From Mactra quadrangularis (Eukaryota > Mollusca > Bivalvia > Venerida > Mactridae): 64,000 nt of DNA. Location of the stretch: contig CM046297.1 of the NCBI GenBank assembly GCA_025267735.1, positions 9,980,515 to 10,044,514 of the forward strand. Reading direction: 5' to 3'. This document shows positions 56,901 to 64,000 of the stretch, piece after piece. The translations under genes were made by a program, and so were the position numbers. Each line of letters starts with the position of its first letter. Positions within the stretch are counted from its first letter, which is position 1. The notes under the pieces were generated by a model. The model was not told where the DNA came from, ran no database searches, and worked only from the letters and a program-made list of their open reading frames with translations.

Positions 56901-59900
56901 TGTAGAAGCATAATGCATGTTTATATATACAAGTCTGATGTTTATATGTCTAGTGAGTGTTTTCAATGTTTTCAAAGTTAAATGGCTCTCAAGTCCTTGA
57001 ATTTAAACACATTATATAGGATTTAGGAAGGTTTTTGTCAGCCTGTTGAAGATGGGCTGATGTTTGTGAATGCTTAAAGGAACTGGGTCTAGCTGATGAA
57101 GAAACTATTCTATAAGACTGTCTGTACATCTGTCATAGCCAAGCTGGCTTGGCCAGTTAAGCACACTGGTCTACTGATTTAGGCTTCATGGGTTGGATTC
57201 CTAAGCAGGGGCATACTTTAGTTAAGTTAGATCATAAAATAGTTTCTGCAGCCATTTTCCTTCCTACCACTGATTCTAAATCATGTAGGGCAGTTGTCAG
57301 TCACTGATGGTATGTGCCTAGTAACTGATTAACAACTTAATTCAAAGATTTAACTGTTCCAGCAGGAGCGTTGAGTAAGATTGACTGACTGCCATAATAA
57401 GATAGAATGAATAAACATATCCAAATCAATGATTTCATTGTAAAGTTTATCTAAGAACAATATTAATGATTTCCCTAATGAATAAAACAATTAAATATTG
57501 TTATTTATTAATACTGATACATTGTTATCATATCAAGTTTTTTAATGTCATTATATTTTGTACTTGTCTAGTCATTAAAATGTTTGTCTCTTTATATTTA
57601 AAATTGGTTGTCTCTTTTATTTAATTTCCTTAATGAAAAGTAATAGTGGGTTTTGTTTTGTATGTAATTATTGTTCAGATTTTTGTACATTTATTAGGAT
57701 TATTCCTTGTTATTGTAATTACAAAACACTGACTTGATTTGCCCTCAGTAAACAATTTTCATAGACTGTATAAAAATACATTTTTCATACTTTAGCTGGA
57801 ATTGTAATTCATTGTTGGGTTTTTCTGTAGGGATAAAAATCACAAGAAAGCTGAAGTGTGAATTCTTCCTATTAATTTTTTAGGATAGGGATCAGCAAAT
57901 ACCAGCAAAAATGAGCCCAAAAATGCTAATCATTGCTAAATTTTATTCAACTGTCAGTGGAGCCAATATTAACCCCTCTGATTTAAATACTTGATTTTTT
58001 TTTCGATATTCACCAGACAGATACACATATATTACATCACTTTAGTACTTCTGTACTCACTATCAATGTAAAAATAGTCACTGGTACACATGTTTGTGGA
58101 TTTTCAAACAAATGTTGCATATTTAAATCAGCAGGATTAATGTACATGTATGTGCCACTGATTGTTGAATGTATGATGTATGATGTAAAATAAATAAAAG
58201 AAATAAACAAATAATGAAAACAGTCATTCACTTCTGAAAATTTTCATGTATAATGCTTATTTTAATCATATATTAAAATTCAACATCATATAAGTGAAAC
58301 ATCTTGCAGTAGCTATAATAATGTTTTTTTTTGTATTTTACATATTTTACAAGTGATGTAATATTATACATATGTTTAAGAATGTTTGTATATTAAATAA
58401 TTTTAGGTAGGAAATACATTCAATCAAGCTTATAGAATTATGATACATTTGTATATTATGACAGAGTTTCAAGATTTTAATTAAGATGTACTTAAAATGA
58501 ATAGAACTTTTCTGTTAATGTTCTTAATTTTATATTATTGTCCGTTTTTTCTCAACTGTCAAAGCTTGAATAATTTCCCGGTGACCGAATGCATTGTTTT
58601 TGTACTGGCGGCCTAATTGTTATTCAAAATATCATGACTAAAACATATCATACGGTATAAGCAGCTTTACTCGATCATAATACACACTTTCAGAAACTCA
58701 TGGATGTATTATGACAATAATTTTAACAAAGGCATTCACCATGAAATTATTCATGTTTTGACAAAAAAGAGAAAAAACGAATATTGTATAAGACAAACTT
58801 CAATATACCATACAACATAGTAAAAAGACTCTAGAAAAAACATTCTTAGCAATTTTAGAAAATCTAAGCTTTAATATCTTAAGCCTTCTGATTTTCTAAG
58901 ATCAGTACAAGTTCAGGCTTTTATTTAGCTATACTATTCAGAGAATTATAATTGTTGCTATCCTACTCAGATGTCATTATCCTATTCAGTTTCGCATCGA
59001 CAACGTCACTGTCTGCATAACAATTTCCTTGTTAAATTTTAGGTGCAAACATTTATAATTATCTGTGTTATGTTACCTAAGGGATTCACTTGAAACTTTA
59101 CACATGTCTGTGCAGTTACCATTGTAGGTCAAATACCAAATTGTATAGCTTTTGCATGAATTGTGACTGGATTATAGCCCTTTCATACTTAGAAGGTCTA
59201 AGAAGTTTTGCATGCAAATTTTAGCATCTCAACTTAAGCAATTATCCACTTCAAATTTCACTCCACTTGATAAAATTGCATAGCATTTAGGGCTGCGTAT
59301 CTTGGCCAAGGTCGCGATACGATACGTATCACGATATATGCCTCGCGATTACGATATTAATCGCGATACGATGTAAATTGTAAATTTGGTATGAATGCAT
59401 TGACAAATTATGATATTTTTATCAAACAATCATAAAATTAAAGAAGTTAATTATTACTGTTATTTGGCACAAAATAAAACCAACAAAACAAATGTTATCT
59501 TTGTTTAATGACTATTGAGAATAAGAAGTAAATTTGAGTAAAGATTGCAATTGCAAGTTAAATGCTATAGATAAAGTATATTTTGTTTTTAACTTATTTC
59601 TTGTAAAGGGCCTTCTGAATCGCGATTTTTTAGGACGCGATTCGATACACCCGTATCGGACAGTCGCGAATACGATCTCACGATGCATCGGTGAATCGTT
59701 ACAGCCCTAATAGCATTGATAGATCTTGTTTACAAATGCACTCTGAATAGATAGTCAAGTGTCCTGTTCCTGTCCATGAATTGTTCTTCTTATACATAGT
59801 GTTCAAAGTTTTCTTTGCTTGCGTCTTCTATTTTCTGCTTTAAGAGATGCATGCAGAACTCAGTCTTTATATGCTGCATGTAGAGTTATTATACAAGAAA

Positions 59901-62900
59901 ACAACATTTGTCTTTTGAAATGAAACTGAATGTAATAAGCTTTTAACTCTTCTAGGATTTTTCTATGATTTAATGATTCTTGAAGCAGATTTTTCAATTT
60001 TTCAGAAATCCAAACTTGTTAGATACTTTATTGAATTACATGTATTAAAATAGATCCCTAATACATGTTACAGTGTTGCTTTGCAATTAGTCAATGCTTT
60101 GGAAATACATATGAACATGATCAGTTAAACTTTGATTGATGGTAGATTAACCATGGTCAATTCAATCAGCTTGAGTTTGAATTAACCATGGAAAGTAAAA
60201 CCATTGTTGAGCATACTTGACTATGGTGCCATGCAAGACCATGTTTAACCATGTCTTTACACTTATGGTCAACCAGGTCCAAGTTTGGCGGAGATCTTTG
60301 CTAGAAATTCCAGCTAAGTGTGTGGTGAATTTTTATAACTATGGTTATGTGATTACATTTTGGTGTAAACTTTAGTTTGGTTTGGCTTGAGTTATAGTGA
60401 ACTGTTCCCTTGCTCTTCTTCCTCTTTATGTCTTTAGTGTTTTCATGTTTCCTTTATTGACAAATAATACCTTATCTTAATTTAATGTTCTTCAAAGGTG
60501 TTGCGTATGTATTGTTTTGTTTATTTATAATGTTGCAGTCCACAGACCATAAATTGACTGAAAGTAATTATCACAAAAAGTTTGTTTTATTGATAAAAAG
60601 GTTGCTCAGTGCTTGACATTATAGGTCATAAAATTGTCCCAGATGACCTATATTTGGGTTGAAGCAATTTGCTACTGCTAGTAAATATTAGGATTGGGTG
60701 TAAATGTCAACCTATAAAGGGAAAAGTTGTTGCGACCAATTCAGAAAATATAATATGATGATGGAAACCAGTCAAGTTATTGTCTGTTGATTAAACTGTA
60801 TTATATGTTATTGGAATTTGTTTACTTTCATAACTTTTTAATGTAACTATTTATAACATAATCTCCAAGTGTAAAATATTTATTCTTCTGAAAGTGATCT
60901 ATTAAATCCAGTAATCAAACTACTCAATATAACTCTCAGGTAGTTTTGTTTTTCCTGTTTCCTGTACATACTTTCTGGCTCTTTATTAAACTAATATTCA
61001 GATCTCTAATCTAAAACCTACCTCACTTTGTTGTCCTTTTTATATCTTAATGCACATTATTAACTGTTCTTAAATTATTTACTAATCACAGATGTTGAGT
61101 AATCTCCTTAGTAGTAAAATATCAGATATTTAGTAAAAGTGAATTACCTCCCTTTAATAGTTTTAACCCAATTATTGAATTATCTCCCTTTTCAGATTAA
61201 GGAGACAAAAGGTTCATTAGATGCACATATACATTTCTGGCTTGGTAAGGAGACATCCCAGGATGAAGCTGGTGTTGCAGCATTTAAAAGTGTTGAGTTA
61301 GATGATTTGTTAGGAGGGTATCCTGTCCAACATCGTGAAGTACAGGGTAGTGAATCCAAACTCTTCCTGTCTTACTTTAAGAAAGGAATCAAGTATGTAG
61401 CATTTTTATACTTTATTAATTATTATAATTATTATATATTTATTTATTTATTGGAGTTAACGCCGTGTCAACACAATTTTAGGTCATCTTACGGTGTCCA
61501 GCGCACCTAACCTAGCTTTCCTGGACCATTGTCTATAACCAGTACTCGCCTACCCTTCCACAAGGCCGAAAACTTCTCCATATAATCTAATCAATGGAGG
61601 AAAATCGACATTATTGTCAAATTTTCATGGAAGGGTATAACCTCCCCGGGTGGGATTCGAACCCGCACTCCCTCGGGCACGAGTATCCAAATCCCGGCGC
61701 GCTACCAACTGCGCTATCGACCCGGGTTATAATTATTATGTAAATTATTCAGAAGTATAAAGTCTTACAACTATAACTATTGATTTTATGTAAATTATTC
61801 AGACTGGTATATAGTCTTACAACTTAAATTTTATAATATTTTTTAAGTGTTATATCGTATGTTCCTATTGGTCGCAGCGTATCACTGTGTGATACTATAT
61901 TTGTCTATACTTGAATGACTAGCTAAGTTGGTAGCTCACAAATTTACTGATTGAAGGGTCTTGGGTTCAATTCCCAAGCATGGCACAACTTAAGACTAAG
62001 CTGGTCAGACAGCTGTGGCAGTTGCTGACTGTGAATAATACCATTATTAGCATGTCCTAGGAAAGGCAGTCAGATGAACTCACTGAATTCAATGACAATT
62101 TAGTGTTTAAAACAGATGAACGTGATTAGTCAAGGACTAGGCATGGTCTGCTTCATTTGAATCTGACTGTTGAAAACAGTTCTAAAATTTTTTAACAAAC
62201 CTAACCTAAAATGTACTAACCACAAATACTCAGACATATGTATGTATATTACAGATATAATGATGGTGGTGTTAAATCAGGATTTAATCATGTAGAACAT
62301 ACATTTAAGAAACGCCTTCTACAAGTTAAAGGCAAACATCATGTTAGAGTACAAGAGGTTAGTAATTTACAGTGTATAGAAAATAATAAGGATTAGGGCT
62401 TGGCATAGTGCGTAAATATTGACCCCGACCTGACCTATCATATTTGCATCTAATAATTATCTACAAATATCCCGACGAAAATCAGAACCACGCCTATTCT
62501 ACACTTCGGCGAAAATTATGAAATTATAGAAGTATGTTTATACACATAATACTTACGGCCACGGTGACATCGAGCTTTTATACTACATTCGTATTCAATG
62601 TAATGAATATTCTTGCGTAAAGGTCAGGTCAGGGTTAGTTTTTACGCACAATAAAATTATCTTCAAACAAGTTGCTATCCAAATGATACAGCTGCCTGTA
62701 TAATATACTTTAATTTAGATATATCAAATGAGATCTATTGTTTGAAATGCTTGCCCTTTATTTATAAACCAGCTTGTTTGAATATATTGTAAAATAAATA
62801 AAAACATGTAAAAGGACTTTAAATGGTCTTAAGGGGGATAACTCTGATGTTTCGAAGGAAAAATACAGAATTTCAGGCTTTAGCATGATTTATGTATGGA

Positions 62901-63646
62901 AGAGTAGTTTCCCTTTTGATAAGTTCACATCTTGATTTCAGTATAGAATTCCAATATGATATGACAAATGGATTTCAGTTTCAAGATTATATCAGTTCTA
63001 GGATACAGCCCTACAATTTATGGCTAGTTTGTTTGATGGTCTTGTTATGGAGCCTCTTGCATCTGTGGTTTCAAAGTAATTGCCTATCATTAATGATGAC
63101 TTAGAATCCTTGTGTAGTGCATAAAGTTTGACCCCACTCTGACCTTTCACATTTGCATCTAATAATTATCTTAACTCATATCCCCTCGAAAATCAGTATC
63201 AAGCCTATTCTACACTTCGGCAGCAATTGTAAAATTACAGTTTCTAAGTACATGTATGTGTATGTGTTAAATTTCAACACATAATCCTCACAGCCACGGT
63301 GTAATCGAGCATTGATACTAAATTTGTATTCAATGTATTGAAAATTCTTGCATAAAGGTCAGGTCCGGGTCAAACTATACACACTATCCTATCATCTAAA
63401 ATTAAGTAAAACTGTTCAATGAGTATTTTAATACATTCCAAACAAAGTGTTTATTGTATAATAATGTGTGTACTATTCTACAGGTTGATATGGACTGTGT
63501 TTATTGTATTATAATGTATATGATATATTTTACAGGTTGATATGGACTGGTCATCATTCAATAGTGGTGACGTATTTATATTAGATCTTGGACAAATGGT
63601 TTATGTATGGAATGGTAAAGATAGTAGTAGAACTGAGAGATTTAAG
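44866..63646 (+). CDS. Villin/advillin-like gelsolin-family protein, 5' part of gene (five coding exons, residues 1-183)
   Basis: Joining 44866-44928, 47890-47964, 61196-61392, 62255-62357 and 63536-63646 gives an open 183-codon frame with GT-AG introns and matching phases (0,0,2,0,0). Residues 1-46 carry the villin-type start ([24 protein letters not shown]). Residues 57-99 hold [22 protein letters not shown] and [12 protein letters not shown]. Residues 112-138 hold [14 protein letters not shown] and the basic RLLQVKGK, a region that binds phosphoinositide in relatives. Residues 147-165 ([13 protein letters not shown]) open gelsolin repeat 2. Family members cap, sever or bundle actin filaments under Ca2+ control in the cytoplasm. 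By alignment with human villin, Glu25, Asp44 and Glu74 correspond to Glu21, Asp40 and Glu70, whereas Asp61 is replaced by His57. The start resembles villin/advillin more than secreted gelsolin: no signal peptide. The C-terminal repeats and any headpiece lie beyond the window, so villin, advillin and a short gelsolin-like protein cannot be separated. Confidence 0.93.
45358..46620. mobile_element. hAT-type element (1263 bp) with perfect 8-bp TSD
   Basis: TAGGGCTGTAACGATTCACC and (right) GGCCACGATATGCAGCCCTA are the ends; GTCTGGAC at 45350-45357 and 46621-46628 is the duplication. Subterminal ATCGCGA/TCGCGAT words abound. The ends match the 422-bp element at 59288. The extra ~840 bp contains an 88-bp tandem duplication and repeat I, and no transposase frame. 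It lies in intron 1 of the villin-like coding region. Confidence 0.92.
45695..45870 (+). repeat. 88-bp tandem duplication inside the hAT element
   Basis: TACATCCATTTTGCTAAATT...GAAGACCGAGTC...GACGG is repeated from 45783 with few changes (CGGGCC to CGAGCT, ACCGAG to ACCAAG). Confidence 0.9.
46846..47315. other. Intron sequence, nothing recognised
   Basis: Intron 1 of the villin-like coding region; T-rich with a chance 63-codon frame at 47015-47206. Confidence 0.5.
47328..47628 (+). mobile_element. SINE-A copy with 12-bp TSD
   Basis: AACAGGGTAAAA at 47316-47327 and 47629-47640. Head CCCCCGGCTAGCTTAGTTGG, GTCTACTGATCGAGGGGTCG, body with GGGCAGTTGTCAGTCACTGA and AACAGCTAAATCCAGAGATT, tail AAACCCAACAAAAACAAAC. 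Lies 262 bp before coding exon 2. Confidence 0.92.
47890..47964 (+). CDS. Villin-like gene coding exon 2 (residues 22-46)
   Basis: This 75-nt, phase 0-0 exon lies between TTTTCAG and GTAAGTT. It encodes [25 protein letters not shown], the first beta-strands of gelsolin repeat 1. Asp40 in the GDSY motif aligns with a type-2 Ca2+ ligand (Asp44 of human villin). The following intron is about 13.2 kb and is the main repeat sink of the gene. Confidence 0.93.
47965..48910 (+). other. Start of the 13.2-kb intron; nothing recognised
   Basis: AT-rich intron sequence after the donor GTAAGTT. Confidence 0.6.
48911..49238. mobile_element. Foldback MITE-D copy 3 with a 40-bp inner hairpin
   Basis: Outer arms: CTGTAGCCTATTCAATTACC and reversed CTGTAGCCTGTTCAATTACC, continuing through AACGTT words to CTCCTCGGCC/CTCCTTGGCC. 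Inner arms at 49047-49086 and 49104-49143 (AAACAAATATACGATCG...) match at 39 of 40 positions around a 17-nt loop. The inner palindrome is much better preserved than the outer arms, so it may be a later insertion or under selection. Confidence 0.85.
49239..50350 (+). other. Intron sequence, nothing recognised
   Basis: AT-rich intron of the villin-like gene, no gene or repeat assigned. Confidence 0.5.
50363..50664 (-). pseudogene. LINE 3' fragment (end of a non-LTR polyprotein), 5' truncated
   Basis: On the minus strand an open frame reads [20 protein letters not shown], then [40 protein letters not shown] and [20 protein letters not shown]. The CxCG...QTxEHLLxxC zinc-knuckle-like signature closes many I/RTE-like LINE polyproteins in molluscs and cnidarians. 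The element ends in GGGAAAGAAAAGAAGAAGA. GACTTTAAGCGA flanks it at 50676-50665 and 50362-50351 (minus reading), a 12-bp TSD. The terminal residues and stop of the frame (to 50341) are therefore host DNA. It has no internal stop, so it is fairly young, but only ~300 bp was inserted. Confidence 0.85.
50677..51086 (+). other. Intron sequence before the candidate microexon
   Basis: AT-rich, ending in an (AT)n-rich run and GTTACTATGGTAACAG. Confidence 0.5.
51087..51125 (+). CDS. Candidate in-frame cassette microexon of the villin-like gene
   Basis: A 39-nt segment lies between GGTAACAG and the donor GTAAACA, in the long intron between coding exons 2 and 3. Both neighbouring junctions are phase 0 and 39 is divisible by 3, so inclusion would add 13 codons ([13 protein letters not shown]) without a stop between Ser46 and Ile47. 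It is about 62% GC in DNA that is otherwise strongly AT-rich. Against it: the upstream polypyrimidine tract is weak, GTTAC...GTAAC next to the acceptor is a small palindrome, and relatives have no insertion at this point. The family fold is complete without it, so it would be optional. It could equally be a repeat fragment. Confidence 0.35.
51126..51950 (+). other. Intron sequence; (TAA)n microsatellite near 51457
   Basis: A short ATAATAATAATAATAAT run, then TTAATTTAATTAAT-rich DNA. Nothing else seen. Confidence 0.5.
51951..52330 (+). repeat. Degenerate minisatellite, unit ~36-40 bp around AGTGTTTGAACAC
   Basis: Ten or so units carry AGTGTTTGAACA(C/T) or AGTGTTTAAACAC, a short palindrome, followed by ATGTGGTAATCAAT. 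Examples lie near 51970, 51998, 52060, 52115, 52207 and 52250. In the long intron of the villin-like gene. Confidence 0.75.
52331..53692 (+). other. Intron sequence, nothing recognised
   Basis: AT-rich; no exon or repeat assigned. The block ends at a half copy of MITE-F (53693-53744). Confidence 0.5.
53768..53972. mobile_element. Foldback MITE-D copy 4 with near-perfect 66-bp arms
   Basis: Arms at 53771-53836 and 53906-53971 (GCGTGTTCAGTTACCGCGAA...CTCCTCGGCCAT) differ at one position. The ~69-bp centre is TTGCTGCGAATAATCTCGGA...GTTGAAGTAAACAG. The youngest D copy here. A possible CAAG flank on both sides is too short to call. Confidence 0.88.
53973..54444 (+). other. Intron sequence, nothing recognised
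   Basis: AT-rich intron of the villin-like gene. Confidence 0.5.
54445..54655 (+). repeat. Repeat H copy (left arm of a large inverted pair)
   Basis: TTTGGGGAAGGGGCCCCCAG, ATTTGGGGAAATTTTATCGC, GGGGAACAAAAAATCC, CCCAAATTTGGGGAAAACGC and ATGATTTTAAAGAAATTTC are mirrored in 55147-55335. Confidence 0.72.
54656..55146 (+). other. Spacer between the inverted repeat-H copies
   Basis: Contains an eroded SINE-A-like stretch at 54670-54790 (TGGGGTTTTGTCATGAAAT, GTAGGACAGTTGCCAG, GCAAGAGTATGTGCCTAGTAA) and a MITE-C right-end fragment at 55015-55075. Confidence 0.45.
55147..55335 (-). repeat. Repeat H copy (right arm of the inverted pair)
   Basis: GGGCTGTTTACAGGCCCCTT, AATTTCTTTAAAATCATGCA, TTTTCCCCCAAATTTGG, AAATCGCGATAAATTTTCCC and GGTCCCTTCCCCAAA: reverse complement of 54445-54655 with moderate divergence. 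Confidence 0.72.
55400..55690 (+). repeat. Degenerate tandem repeat, ~40-bp units (GTCAGTGGTTTAAGTCTGGATGACC)
   Basis: GGTCAGTGGTTTAAGTCTGG, ATGACCTGAGGCTGAGTGCT and GGCCAGTGGTTTACTGTAAG, ATGACCCGAGACTGAGTGCT recur, with partial units before and after. Confidence 0.7.
55691..57137 (+). other. Intron sequence with a MITE-F half copy at 56381-56447
   Basis: AT-rich; no exon seen. A 79-codon minus frame at 55747-55986 is not recognisable. Confidence 0.45.
57138..57402 (+). mobile_element. SINE-A copy, old
   Basis: GCTTGGCCAGTTAAGCACAC head, GGTCTACTGATTTAGG, B box GGTTGGATTCC, body ATCATGTAGGGCAGTTGTCA and TTGACTGACTGCC. The tail is lost; many substitutions. Confidence 0.78.
57944..58170. mobile_element. 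MITE-F copy 2, full length
   Basis: ATTCAACTGTCAGTGGAGCC, TAACCCCTCTGATTTAAATA at the left; TATTTAAATCAGCAGGATTA and TGCCACTGATTGTTGAAT at the right. Imperfect inverted ends of ~45 bp around an AT-rich core. Confidence 0.78.
58171..59287 (+). other. Intron sequence, nothing recognised
   Basis: AT-rich intron; a small palindrome, TTTTTTCTCAACTGTC near 58545, is the only structure noted. Confidence 0.45.
59288..59709. mobile_element. hAT-type MITE (422 bp) with perfect 8-bp TSD
   Basis: ATAGCATT at 59280-59287 and 59710-59717. Ends TAGGGCTGCGTATCTTGGCC and GGTGAATCGTTACAGCCCTA. It is an internally deleted, inverted relative of 45358-46620: both ends and subterminal TATCGCGA words match; the ~840-bp middle is absent. 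Confidence 0.92.
59710..61195 (+). other. End of the long intron; nothing recognised
   Basis: ACCATGG-like words recur at 60150-60270 (ACCATGGTCAA, ACCATGGAAAG, ACCATGTTTAACCATG) without a clear unit. The block ends in the exon-3 acceptor. Confidence 0.5.
61196..61392 (+). CDS. Villin-like gene coding exon 3 (core of gelsolin repeat 1)
   Basis: The acceptor is CCTTTTCAG and the donor is GTATGTA at 61393. The exon is 197 nt, entering in phase 0 and leaving after two bases of Lys112. It encodes the most conserved part of the repeat: [25 protein letters not shown] and [13 protein letters not shown], then [11 protein letters not shown]. Glu70 (QDE) aligns with a Ca2+ ligand in villin. The frame stays open past the donor to about 61510, so retention of intron 3 would add a short abnormal tail before a stop. 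A SINE begins only 44 bp after the exon. Confidence 0.95.
61436..61726 (-). mobile_element. SINE-B copy, full length, with 13-bp TSD
   Basis: TTATAATTATTAT at 61423-61435 and 61727-61739. Minus strand: CCCGGGTCGATAGCGCAGTT head, GGTAGCGCGCCGGG, B box GGGTTCGAATCCC, body GGTCCAGGAAAGCTAGGTTA, tail TTGTGTTGACACGGCGTTAA then (AATA)n. It starts 44 bp after exon 3 of the villin-like gene, antisense to it. Confidence 0.93.
61912..62085 (+). mobile_element. SINE-A-like copy, strongly diverged
   Basis: GACTAGCTAAGTTGGTAGCT, TTTACTGATTGAAGGGTCTT, B box GGTTCAATTCCC, then a short body (GTGGCAGTTGCTGACTG, CCTAGGAAAGGCAG) and no tail. Confidence 0.65.
62255..62357 (+). CDS. Villin-like gene coding exon 4 (end of gelsolin repeat 1)
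   Basis: This 103-nt exon lies between TATTACAG and GTTAGTA. Its first base completes Lys112. It encodes [35 protein letters not shown]: the GGVxSGFxHVE signature, then a basic cluster ([10 protein letters not shown]) that in gelsolin and villin is part of a PIP2-binding segment. It ends in phase 0 and joins exon 5 directly. Confidence 0.94.
62406..62652. mobile_element. MITE-J copy 1
   Basis: TAGTGCGTAAATATTGACCC, CGACCTGACC at the left against GGTCAGGTCAGGGTTAGTTT, TTACGCACAATA at the right, with apparent TA flanks. Shares GCATCTAATAATTATCT, CTATTCTACACTTCGGC and GCCACGGTGACATCGAGC with copy 2. Confidence 0.8.
63115..63388. mobile_element. MITE-J copy 2
   Basis: Same orientation as copy 1, 0.7 kb apart, both in intron 4. 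TAGTGCATAAAGTTTGACCC at the left; GGTCAGGTCCGGGTCAAACT and ATACACACTA at the right. More diverged. Confidence 0.8.
63445..63552 (+). repeat. Tandem duplication of the exon-5 splice acceptor
   Basis: Two ~50-bp copies lie head to tail. Each has TGTTTATTGTAT, AATGT, a T-rich stretch, CTACAG or TTTACAG, then GTTGATATGGACTG. The acceptors are 52 bp apart (exon would start at 63484 or 63536). Use of the upstream AG shifts frame and meets TGA at the 19th codon, so it is a decoy acceptor. Confidence 0.88.
63536..63646 (+). CDS. Villin-like gene coding exon 5 (start of gelsolin repeat 2)
   Basis: 111 nt, phase 0-0, between TTTTACAG and GTAACAT. It encodes [19 protein letters not shown], then [15 protein letters not shown], the opening of repeat 2 with its typical SFNxGDxFILDLG motif. 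The last 35 bases of the intron plus the first 15-17 bases of this exon exist as a second, older copy immediately upstream. Only the downstream acceptor keeps the reading frame. Confidence 0.94.
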
Positions 63647-64000
63647 GTAACATTTGTTCTTTAAATACAATAAATATTGTTGTACCATTTCTCATGTGTA
63701 AAGAGGGGGCATGACTATCAGCAAAAGCTTGTTTGTGAGTTTAATTAGAGTTACTTGGTCAGTTGGTCTATACATAGGCCAGTTTGATGGTTTCCAGTTG
63801 AGAATATTGAGTTTAAATACAAAATACATGTCTATTAATTCCATGCAGTTGATTTGAATCAGGCGATAGTTCAGAAATATTTGTTTCGGATTGTTTCTAA
63901 AGGTGGGATAATGACAACAATGTAGTTTAGATACTAACAACATTGTCAGGACCTTAGAGCATTTCTTTTGTATAAAATGTTATGAAATTGTGGATTTTTA
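63647..64000 (+). other. Start of intron 5 of the villin-like gene, cut by the window edge
   Basis: Follows donor GTAACATTT. No further exon is seen before the end. The 83-codon minus frame at 63692-63943 is chance. Confidence 0.7.

Noticed and set aside
61139..61510. 123-codon frame taken as a complete gene
   Set aside because: It is exon 3 of the villin-like gene read through both splice sites; the ends are intron sequence.
63484..63535. Alternative 5' extension of exon 5
   Set aside because: Starting at the upstream acceptor shifts the frame and meets a stop; treated as a decoy instead.

Overview
The window is AT-rich, intron- and repeat-dominated animal DNA with no prokaryotic features (no operons, ribosome binding sites or CRISPR). 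The repeats suggest a lophotrochozoan, most likely a bivalve mollusc: tRNA-headed SINE families sharing one 3' tail, 8-bp-TSD hAT MITEs, foldback MITEs, and an element with internal ~140-bp tandem units like bivalve 'pearl'-type Helitron relatives. That placement is inference; no species is identifiable by reading alone.

Two protein-coding genes can be supported. On the minus strand, a spliced exon (4040-4201) carries the first 37 codons of an unrecognised acidic/basic protein; its later exons run off the left edge, and a non-coding first exon may lie near 16207. On the plus strand, five exons between 44866 and 63646 encode the first 183 residues of a villin/advillin-type gelsolin-family actin-binding protein: all of gelsolin repeat 1 and the start of repeat 2. 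All splice phases fit. A 39-nt, GC-rich, in-frame segment at 51087-51125, with AG and GT borders, may be a cassette microexon.

Layout: 1-4.0 kb, tail of the minus-strand gene's territory with a SINE, a hAT MITE and a LINE relic; 4.2-16.2 kb, probable long 5' intron of that gene or intergenic DNA, full of MITEs and SINEs; 16.2-44.8 kb, intergenic DNA (or 5' intron of the villin-like gene) with nested repeats, notably a SINE split by a ~1.55-kb Helitron-like element at 23.3-24.9 kb; 44.8-64 kb, the villin-like gene, whose introns hold a hAT element nested in an older repeat, two foldback elements with near-perfect arms, a LINE 3' fragment with a 12-bp TSD, two minisatellites and several SINEs.

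I found no evidence of a new multi-gene system. The most checkable novelties are the candidate cassette exon, the duplicated splice acceptor before exon 5, the 40-bp intronic hairpin, and the foldback family that keeps its ends while changing its core. Repeat families are given working letters (SINE-A to D, MITE-B to J) that are mine, not database names.
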